Source of the DNA: Lolium rigidum
Taxonomy: Eukaryota; Streptophyta; Magnoliopsida; Poales; Poaceae
Assembly (NCBI RefSeq): GCF_022539505.1
Contig: NC_061514.1
Span: 33,881,769 to 33,945,768, forward strand
DNA: 64,000 bases
Direction of reading: 5' to 3'
In this document: in pieces, positions 56,040-64,000 of the stretch
How the letters are laid out: each line of letters starts with the position of its first letter
How positions within the stretch are numbered: position 1 is the stretch's first letter
Made by a program: the position numbers and the translations under genes
The notes under the pieces: generated by a model
Seen by the model: the letters and a program-made list of their open reading frames with translations, nothing else
Told to the model about the DNA's origin: nothing
Databases searched by the model: none

Positions 56040-56690
56040 TCTAAAAAAGCCTCTGAAATTACGAGCGCTGCAATAGATGGTAATCAACGGGACTTTCACC
56101 CTCTGCCAAGCCTCTGAAATTACGAGTGCTATGAGGCAAAATCAACGGGACTTTCACCCTCTGCTAGAAAAGCCTCTGAAATTACGAGCGCTGCAGATAG
56201 CAAGGGTAAGCATATATACACTTACAATAAGACCCATGACCGGTACTTTAAACTACAGAAGTACTTAAGAGCGACGGAGTTATCGGCAGACACAGTTCCT
56301 TCGATTCGTTCGGGGGCTATCGCCAAAACATACTTCATCGGTTGAGCAAAGTTGCACATACGACAGGTTCATCAAACCTGCAACATGAGTTGATCACTCA
56401 AAGAAATTGCTCCCGATAACTCTCATATAAATATCCTTTTGCTAAAGCCTCAAGATTGCGAGAGTGCTGCGGATAGCAAGGATACACAATTATATACTTA
56501 CAAACAAGGCCCATGCCGGTACTTTAAACTACAGAAGTACTAAAGAGTGACGGAGTCGACGGCAGGCACAGTCCTTTCGATTTAATTCAAGGGCTGCCGC
56601 CCAAACATACATCATCGAATGAAGCGAAGTTGCCCATTACTACGGGTTCAGCGAACCTGCAACAAGAGCTGAACACTCAAAGATTCGCCT
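56040..56690. repeat. 61-bp units and a 270-bp direct duplication
   Basis: CCTCTGAAATTACGAG starts at 56050, 56111 and 56173. The stretch at about 56190-56410 recurs in diverged form at 56465-56685 (shared GGTACTTTAAACTACAGAAG). Confidence 0.75.
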
Positions 56691-56839
56691 CCGATAAACT
56701 TACAGACCATGGCATCAATGATGCTCAAGGTGCATTAAGAATTACCCCTTGAAACAAACAACAATGTGTCAACGGCACCTGAAGAAAATTGTAACATTGG
56801 GTTGCTCAACTTGAGTCTACACACGGTTGCAAGCATCCG

Positions 56840-57550
56840 TGCTTAGACTCGGGGGCTACTCCCATCGGGAGCGCTAGATGCGCACCCGATAAAATTATCG
56901 ACTCCTCCGGAATATCATCTAAATTATCGACTCCTATCGGGACATCTTCTGAATTATCGCCTTCTCCGGGATATCATCTGAATTATCGACTCCTCCGGAA
57001 TATCATCTGAATTATCGACTCCTCCGAAATATCATCTGAATTATCACCTCCTCCGGAATATCATCTGAATCATCGAGTCCTATCGGGACATCATCCAAAT
57101 CGTCGACTCCTCTATCTATGATATCATCAAAATCATCACCATCTTCTTGGAACTCGAGGAAATCTACGGTATTCGACTGAGCATTTTTAACACCCTATAC
57201 ATGACTATTTCATATTCATTTACAGGCTCGGGGGCTACTCCCATCGGGAGCGCTGGTCGCGCACCCGATAAAAAAAATAGCAGCTTCGTCGACAAAGAAG
57301 AATAAACCAGAAGACGTCGGCATCAACATCAACATCTTCGAGTAGTACAATTTGAGTCTATGTGCGGCTGCAAGCACCCGCCCATAGATTCGGGGGCTAC
57401 TCCCATTGGGAGCGCTTCGCCCACCCGACAGAAAGCAACTTCGACACTACATCAAGCACAAGATTCAACATTCAAGAGATGATCAAAACATTCGAACGAT
57501 GACAACTTTAGTCTTTGCCCGAAGCCTCACTTCGGCCAGACACTCGGGGG
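56840..57550. repeat. 29-bp repeats and repeated CGGGGGCTAC motif
   Basis: ATCATCTGAATTATCGACTC-like units recur at about 56920-57130. CGGGGGCTACTCCCAT with GGGAGCGCT occurs at about 56850, 57230 and 57392. The first half of this motif is also the sequence immediately before the 3' LTR at 57555. Confidence 0.75.
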
Positions 57551-57554
57551 CTAC

Positions 57555-58032
57555 TGATGTGGGCATAACCCTTTGGGTACTCAACATTGCCATACCCGAT
57601 ACAGATTATCAAGATGGACCAGCACAAGGACTCGACAAGACTAGACCAGCACGCGTCTCAACTTGGACTACAAGGAAAGAAGACTCCAATACGAATCCTA
57701 CTAGGACTCTTGTAAAACCTAGCTTGGCTGATATATAAAGTCAGGCAGGAGCACCCCTTAGACACAATCAGAAACATAAATCTTAGAGGCGACACGCCTA
57801 GACATCGCAACCCGCAGATTAGAACTAGACTAGATACAATAGCCCCGCCTATAGCGGCCCCCTGTACACATATATTCATATAGTGGATTGTTAGCAGGAC
57901 GTAGCGATCCTCCACCGCGGGGACGTGAACCTGGGTACGTCGTGTCTTCCCTCGCTCCCGGAACTTCCATCATCGCCTTTCTCTAAAACCCAAGCCCCTC
58001 ATGGTGGGCATTGCCAAGGAACCGCCTCGTCA
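57555..58032 (+). repeat. 3' LTR of the repeat-filled element
   Basis: 478 bp, the same length as the 5' LTR with only a handful of differences seen (for example TTCGGGTACTC against TTTGGGTACTC near the start). Confidence 0.9.
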
Positions 58033-58037
58033 GCTCC

Positions 58038-58479
58038 CTTGCCAAGTTTAGTAGTCCAGAAAGCCACATCATGCCTTTATAAAATCTCCACTCCCGTCTA
58101 TCTAAGTCACCCTAACCCTAGCCGCACTAAACGGGATTATCAGGCGCTCACATGATGCTCCCTAGGGCGACACCGGGGCTAACCCTAGCCGCCACCAAAA
58201 GCTCATCCCCGGGGTAGATCCTCGCTGCCGCTGGCCTTGTCTGCGCTGGTGGGCCCTAGTGCGGAAGGAGCTGGGGCGAGATCGTGGTGATGGCATTCAT
58301 GTGCGGCTCGGGCAGCGTGAGCACTTCGGTCGAGCGCGGTGGCCGGGGCGGAGTCCTCTGGTCGAGGCAGCGGTGCTGGTATTCTTCCTCGACGATGCAT
58401 TTCGGTGCGATCATGCGGAAGGAGCGTTGTTGTGATCTTGATCCACCGCCCTCTTTCTGCCGGCCTTGTTCCGGTGGGT
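58038..58479 (+). other. Gene-like GC-rich segment of unknown origin
   Basis: TTTATAAAATC at 58076 is followed by a CCTAACCCTAGCCGC leader and an ATG at 58152 that opens only a short frame. The GC content and wording look like a plant 5' untranslated region. It joins directly to Copia coding sequence near 58480, so it is either a fragment of a host gene or a captured segment. Confidence 0.3.
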
Positions 58480-59575
58480 CTGAAAAGTTTGAAAGAACTT
58501 TAACTTCTGTTGACTTTGTCGTTTATGAGGCTGATAAGTATGTTTACTATCGCCATGGTAGGGGGCGAAGGAGTGGTAGGGGGCGAAGGAGTTATACTAT
58601 GTTTGTATGTGGATGATATCCCGATCTTTGATACAAACATGAATGTAATAAACGAAGTCAAGTCTTTCTTGTCAAAGAGCTTTGATATGAAAGATCTGGG
58701 AGAAGCTGATGTGATTCTGAACATTAAGCTCCTTAAGGACGAGGGTGGGTTTACTTTAACGCAATCTCATTATGTTGAGAAGATCTTGAGCCGGTTCGGC
58801 TATATTGATAGCAAGTCTTTTCCAACACCTTATGATCCCAGTGTGATATTAATCAAGAACCGGAAGGATGCCATAGATCAATTGAGATATTCTCCGATCA
58901 TTGGCTTACTCATGTACTTAGCGAGCACAACTAGACCCGACAACTCTTTTGATGTAAGCAAGTTAAGTAGGTTCATGTCAAACCAGGGTACTGATCATTG
59001 GCATGCACTTGATAGGGTAATGCGCTATCAATGTGGTACAATAAGTTACGTGATTCACTATTCAGGGCACCTAGCTGTGCTTGAGGGATATAGTGATTCG
59101 AATTGGATCTCTGATGTACATGATCTCTAAGCCACTAGTGGGTACGTATTTACATTTGGATGTGGCGCAGTGTCATGGAGATCTTACAAATAAACCATAT
59201 TGACGAGGTCAACTATAAAAGCAGAACTTACTGCTTTAGACAGAACCACTGTTGAATCAGAATGGCTGAGTGAGCTCTTGATGGACTTCGCCTGTGGTTG
59301 AAAAACCTATTTCGGCAATCATTTTGAATTGAGACAATCAAACAGTAATTATCAAAGTGAATGATTCTAAGGATAATGTGAAGTCATGAAGACACGTAAA
59401 GAGACGTTTGAAGTCTGTTAGAAAATTGCGAAACTTCGGAGTAATAACTGTTACATATATTTAAATAGATAAAAACCAGGCAGATCCCTTTACGAAGGGA
59501 CTATCACATAATGTGATAGAAAGTGCATCGAGAGAGATGGGTTTGAGACCCATAGATGTTACACCATAATAGTAA
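58480..59575 (+). pseudogene. Copia reverse transcriptase and RNase H, 5'-truncated
   Basis: It begins within RT (KFERTLTSVDFVVYEADK) and continues with the catalytic LYVDD segment (about 58603) and MKDLGEADVILNIKLL, then LRYSPIIGLLMYLASTTRPD. The RNase H part EGYSDSNWISD stops at a TAA near 59128; beyond it TSGYVFTFGCGAVSWRS and QADPFTKGLSHNVIESA can be read with breaks. An 18-bp direct duplication (GGTAGGGGGCGAAGGAGT) just before the YVDD motif adds six residues. Gag, protease and integrase are absent. It cannot function. Confidence 0.85.
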
Positions 59576-60108
59576 CCCAACCTTTGTGATTGGAGATCCC
59601 CTGAATTAGGACCTAGAAAAAACAAGCTAGTTGTTTAATTGAGGAGTGTATTCTGTAACCCTCTCTATGTGAAGATGCATAACTCTCAATGGTTGTAAGG
59701 CAGGTTGGCAACATGCCTTAATATGTTTCTATTGGCTATTATAACAAAAATGCTGTCCTATAGAGCATTTCTGAAAGAACACACCTATATGAGTTCGATT
59801 GTTAAACGTCGCAATATATGAGATTTGGATGATCTCTTTTAAACTCATGAAGAGACCAGGAAGTATGACGTATATGCTTCACCCACGGGGTAGGCTACTC
59901 GCAGCCATATAGTGGTTATGAATTTCAGTGAAACATGTTCACGCAAAACTTGCAATTCAAGGCTTAGTCCATTGTTCAAGTGTGAATGGATGTAGCTTAA
60001 AGCTCTAGGCAAAAGTTTAACTTAAGAGTCTCTGTAGAAACACTGGTATATAAACAAGCAACGATTATTGGTAAATCTCTAAATGGGCATTTAAGATCTG
60101 GTGGGGAT
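59576..60108 (+). other. Copia 3' untranslated segment
   Basis: Between the end of pol and the LTR. It ends in a GGTGGGGAT polypurine tract at 60100-60108. Confidence 0.6.
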
Positions 60109-60960
60109 TGTTAAAATATTGGGCCCATATAAAGTGACCCATATTAGATTTTAGATTTTCCTATAAATCACAATGCCCACATATGTGGTAGCCCATGTGA
60201 GTTTGAGCCCAAGTTGTTGGCAGCTCACAAGGGAGTCGCAAGATGTGAAAAGTTTAGTCCCACATGGAAAGTTGGGAGGAAGTTAGACCACCTTATAAGG
60301 TGGGTTGTTCCACCACTAGTAAGTGAGTGAGAATAGAAGTGGTACACGCACGCTCCTCCTCCTCCTCCTCGCTCACTCGTCTCAACTTTCCTTTCTTTTT
60401 GCAGTTTAGGAAATGAATAGAGTCTTAGACGGACGCGTCGCAGTTAATTAGTTCGGGTCACTCCCGGATCGTGGGCTATCTGTAACCGACTAGAAACGTG
60501 CGACGTGGACGTGGCCCATATTGCCTAGAGTTTCCTAAGCCTATATAATCTTTTGGCTGGCTGCCGTAGAAACACATCAGATACATGGGTTAGGGTTTTA
60601 CCACCTCTCTTTGCTTGCGCCGCCAACGTAGCCTACTCCATCCCGCCCGCCGGCATGCACCGACGAACGGGAGAGCAGATCTTCGGAACCACTCGCCTTT
60701 GTGATCCTGTATGGGAGATGGTGAATTAGGTTTTTTGGAAGCGCTCTACGCGACTGCTCACGCTCTTCATCACGGGTCATCTTCCGTCCAAGTCGGACGG
60801 TGCTGCCTACCGTCATCTTCAACGCCGTCTACTTCGACCCGTCTTCACCAACATTATCATCAACAACGTTACCGCTACGACGACAACTGTCGCACCTCGA
60901 CCTGAACGGTACGTCACGTGATGACAACATATTTACTTGACTCTGAAATCTAACTCGTGT
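60109..60960 (+). repeat. Copia 3' LTR (right edge uncertain)
   Basis: It starts TGTTAAAATATTGGGCCC right after the polypurine tract. It contains a (CTC)n run near 60353-60376 and a TATA box TATATAA at 60542-60548. The right boundary is not confirmed because the 5' LTR is missing; a CA near 60930-60960 is plausible. Confidence 0.55.
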
Positions 60961-62233
60961 ATCAGATAAAATATATATACCCTTCAAGGAAAATTAGTGC
61001 TTGCTAATTGCAATAGGGAAAATTAGTGCTTGCTAATTGCAATAGGGAAAATTAGTGCTTGCTAATCTTCCATTGAAATAAGATTTTGGGAGAATGGAAG
61101 TTGTGGCAAAACTTATTTACTTGACTCTGAAATCTAAAACAGCTCAATACCCCTCAGAAAGAAACGGTTCTCTATAAACTCAATGATATGTGGTATACAT
61201 ATCAATTTTATTTCCGATACAATCACTCCTCATTTTTAAATATGAAATACTAGGCATAAGATGGTTGAGCGTCTCATGTAATTTTGCAAAAAATGCTTAC
61301 CCTGCTAAGTTTCCCATATCAAGCAAGTTAGAATTATTCCTGTGATGTTTTGGGTAACTAATGCTCCATTACTATGGTATATCAAACATTATAATTATTG
61401 TGTTAGCCTAACCTATCTGTCAAATATATCATTTGCAACATCTGGGGATAATTACTCTTTTCACACAATTTATACACAGTCTATGATGTCTGTACTCTAT
61501 CAATAATTTTGCATGCCTCCTAACTTTAATGTCTGCATACTTCTTTTATATTTTCTCGCAGCAACACGCGTATTATTATTGAGTTTCCTATTTATTTAAT
61601 GCCTCAACTTTGTGATTTCGCTTTGTGCTGAAGAAACTAAACAAGGGATCAATGGCGCAGTACATGAACCATCCTCGGCATCAAACCCTTAGGGTATCCA
61701 TGCCAATGACCCTAGGTGTCACTAGCCCTTCACTCTGTGGCCCTGAAGTAGTAGGGGTTTCCCCAACCCCTGAACGACCTTGTCTACCCCGTCGACCATC
61801 TCGGTCCTCCACACTGACGTGTCCTTGCACTGCCATCTCTTTGCTTGGCCGCCATCGGAGGAGATGCCTAAGAAGTAGCCAAAATGTGATGGGGCCGCTT
61901 CTTGCAGCCGTTGACGTTGCCCAACTAGACGAGACTGCTGCTCGCCGAGGAACCCCTCCCCAACATCCCCGCTACTCGTGCTGCTAGCTTCAGACCAAGT
62001 AAAACACAATAAGTTTAGATGATCTTTTTCACATAGATTATTTGGATGAATTTCTATTACTAATGTAAATTGCTTGTATGAAAAGGACATGAGAAAATAC
62101 TTTCACAAACGGGGACATAGTTAACAATCACGAATGTCACGGGTCAAGCATAAGTTGGTTGGCTTCAAAGGAAATGAGGAACCAGGTCCAAAAGGTGATG
62201 GGAGTGCTGATGATCTGGCAGGAAGTATATATT
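60961..62233. other. Unassigned region with a short hairpin array
   Basis: At 61012-61068 a 29-bp unit, AAAATTAGTGCTTGCTAAT plus TGCAATAGGG, occurs about three times. Each unit carries an ATTAG/CTAAT inverted repeat. Near 61110-61135 a 25-base copy of 60930-60957 (TTTACTTGACTCTGAAATCTA) recurs. A 120-codon frame at 61625 has no recognisable content. I see nothing else. Confidence 0.5.
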
Positions 62234-62317
62234 CTCCCTCCGGTCTTTTTTAATTGACTCGAATTTAGTACAATTTTTTTATTAATTCAAGTCAATTAAA
62301 AAGGACTGGAAGGAGTA
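62232..62317. mobile_element. Short Stowaway-like MITE
   Basis: CTCCCTCCGGTC at one end and the inverted GACTGGAAGGAG at the other, folding over about 82 bp (62234-62315), with TA on the right. The CTCCCTCC terminus is typical of grass Stowaway (Mariner-type) elements. The left TA is not immediate. Confidence 0.6.
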
Positions 62318-63454
62318 GTTCGCTTCCATGAGAATATAAAACATAAGCTACATGAGCAGCGGAAGTGGTATGGAAGTGCGATGATAAATTCAAAAAGATA
62401 AGATAGCTTCCTTTTATGATGAGGGAAGACACCAAAGGAGCGGAGCACCTCGGTCGCACGAGAGTTACAAGAGTGCTGATAATATGGCCAGAAGAAGAGC
62501 TCTGTTATGTGGATGCCGAGTTGTTACTTTTATGTGCGAGGAACTTCTGATGTGAGATATAGTAATTATAATGTGCGGTGATGAATTTCTAATGATCGCC
62601 GTGTCCTGCATGTTGGATCCTCTACTATTCTATGCTCCATCTATCCAACCGGTTTCAGAACCGCATCTAGTAAGACAGGTTACTAGATCTTGTTTGCTGG
62701 AGACGGTGGACAAAACCAACGGGGTGAAACTGGCTTATAGACTGTTTCTAGCCTAGCTGCAAAACGAGACTTGGCCCGAGAATGACGAGCTTTTTGCCAG
62801 CTTAATTCGAGAGGCTTGGCTCTCATCCACCCTTACTTGGGAGAGCTTGGACCTGGGTGTATAGGTGTTAGGACCTAAACGAGTGGTAAATTCTCTGTAG
62901 ATTCTAAATAGAGTAATAATCCAACCTATTAAATAGATTTTTAATAACAAAAGCATTTAGAAGATGAAGAAACCTTTGAAGACGAAGAACAATCTTGTAA
63001 AGCGTAAATGGCAGAGAAGTAAAAAAGTATGTCTTTTGTCACCAGGATGAGATAATAAAAAAACATATTCTTCCATTGCCAATTTGTAAGATCTATATGG
63101 CCAATCATCTAAATAGGTTATACCTTATACCCGGCACCGTAGAATTCCTAATATTTTCGGCAATTAGCTAAATAGGGTGATCGTAGGTTTTTGGTCGTCT
63201 CTTCAACATATGGAGAACCGCGACCTCTTTACACAGGTGTCTACTATTAGTACCTGGTGTACACGCCAAGGTTATAACTACCTTGTATAGATCTATCTCG
63301 AGATTATAAGGGATAAGATTCTAAGTTGTTAGCATGTAACAAACCCTAGATTGTAAGCCACGACATGGGTCTCTCCCTGCCTATATTAACACGTAACAAC
63401 GGCCCTCAACGGGGTACAACGCTTCCCACCCATTGCCTTGTATCTTACATCTAC
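62318..63454. other. Non-coding region, possible LTR-type promoter at its end
   Basis: AT-rich without recognisable genes. At 63330-63420 a TGTAACAAACCCTAG...CTATATTAACACG arrangement resembles a plant LTR or promoter with a TATA-like TATATTA at 63382-63388, but no second LTR is present. Confidence 0.35.
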
Positions 63455-63535
63455 ATGGTTGGAGGACACGGCAACGGACTTTATTATCCGACATGGGTGG
63501 AAGCATAATCTCAGGATTCAACATCCTCCGCCTCA
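63455..63535 (+). pseudogene. LINE 3' tail fragment
   Basis: The plus strand encodes WLEDTATDFIIRHGWKHNLR, a stretch usual near the C-terminus of Triticeae LINE polyproteins. It is cut at 63536 by the following element. Confidence 0.6.
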
Positions 63536-64000
63536 GGGCATCTCCATCCAGTCCTGGCCCATCCGAAACGGTCCGCGCGGACAGGAGGACAAGCCGCATA
63601 CGCTGCAACGGTGCGGCACAAACGGACCGACCCATCCGGCGCAACCCATCCGTCCACCAAATTTGGGGAACGGATGTGAATGCGCTGACAGTGCGCGTGT
63701 CCTCCCGCGTCTACCGTAGGCCCGCATGGAAGAGACCCGACGACAGAAGGCTGATCGGCGGCAGTAGCCATGGACATTGATGCCGATGGAGCTGGAAGCT
63801 GTGCGTGCCTACGCTGGCATTGATGGCCAGGGCTACTTAAACCAACTCTCCGCCTGTCTCTCCTCCCCACTCTCACGGCCAGTGCCATTGCCAGCAAACC
63901 ATCGCCGATGCAACCACCGACACCACCGCCGATGAAGAAGATGGCCAACGACACCGAGGGAGGCCCCTTGTCACGGAGCCGTCGCCAGACGTCTTCGCCA
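63536..64000 (+). mobile_element. 5' end of a DNA transposon, runs off the window
   Basis: It begins GGGCATCTCCATCCAGTCC, a grass DNA-transposon terminus of the GGGCATCTCCA type (superfamily not determined). A GC-rich leader with GTCCGCGCGGAC and short stretches of CCCGCGT follow, then a gene start at 63908. The other end lies outside. Confidence 0.5.
63908..64000 (+). CDS. Start of a transposon-borne gene, partial
   Basis: 31 codons from ATG 63908, beginning MQPPTPPPMKKMANDTEG and still open at the window edge. The Pro-rich then basic start is like that of accessory or transposase genes in grass DNA transposons, but too little is present to identify it. Confidence 0.4.
   Translation, partial: MQPPTPPPMKKMANDTEGGPLSRSRRQTSSP

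Larger units (their letters stand above)
53399..58037 (+). mobile_element. Large non-autonomous LTR element (LARD-like)
   Basis: Element 53404-58032 (4629 bp) flanked by GCTCC on both sides (53399-53403 and 58033-58037). Its two 478-bp LTRs are nearly identical, starting TGATGTGGGCATAACCC and ending CCGCCTCGTCA. A primer-binding site follows the first LTR; the last bases before the second are CTCGGGGGCTAC. No gag or pol is present. The interior is a mosaic of tandem repeats. Confidence 0.9.

Noticed and set aside
61625..62090. Opposing 120-codon frames
   Set aside because: No recognisable domain on either strand and no support beyond length; kept only as a remark on the unassigned region.

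Overview
The window is a stretch of plant nuclear genome made almost entirely of nested transposable elements, with one convincing resistance-type gene. Several things point to a grass, most likely a Triticeae (wheat, Aegilops, barley or rye relative): CACTA elements with the CACTAGTGGAAAA and CACTACAAGAAA termini, long-LTR Gypsy elements nested in each other, Stowaway-, MULE- and CACTA-type MITEs, and an Xa1-clade NLR. The species cannot be fixed from the sequence alone. I saw no rRNA, tRNA or CRISPR.

Layout. 1-1510: GC- and T-rich remnants, a cluster of E2F-like motifs and a decayed hypothetical gene (minus strand). 1511-9230: an inverted composite CACTA in which two diverged TNP2 transposase pseudogenes stand head to head around 5332-5342. 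Each is followed outward by the same 142-bp tandem repeats, a TATA-like box and subterminal repeats. 9718-22862: a second CACTA derivative without TNP2, carrying a broken gene for a proline-rich ORF1-type protein with a C-terminal Ulp1-like (C48) peptidase domain. It is itself hit by a 527-bp CACTA MITE (TSD TGA) and a 6.75-kb minus-strand LTR element (TSD ATGAT).

22866-47750: a minus-strand LINE remnant cut into pieces. Inside it lie an apparent solo LTR (23178-24779), a duplicated piece of LINE/MITE flank (24780-25053), the rest of an Athila-like gag-protease element (25054-45941) and a small CACTA element (46137-47584, TSD TTA). The Athila-like element is interrupted by a nearly complete 14.5-kb Gypsy element of Tekay/Del type (28805-43317, TSD GTTGC), with 4.3-kb LTRs and an additional coiled-coil ORF upstream of gag.

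47947-51955: the NB-ARC/LRR exon of an NLR of the Xa1/Yr5/Yr7 (BED-NLR) group, minus strand, open over its whole length. 52502-53187: a MULE-type MITE with 9-bp TSD upstream of it. 53404-58032: a large non-autonomous LTR element (TSD GCTCC) filled with tandem repeats. 58480-60960: a 5'-truncated Copia element. 61000-64000: a low-complexity array, a Stowaway-like MITE, a LINE tail, and the 5' end of another DNA transposon running off the right edge.

The only gene likely to serve the plant is the NLR. Everything else is best read as mobile elements and their decay products. Insertion order can be read from the target-site duplications: the LINE is oldest; then the second CACTA, the Athila-like element and the small CACTA entered it; the Tekay-like element and the minus-strand LTR element entered those later.
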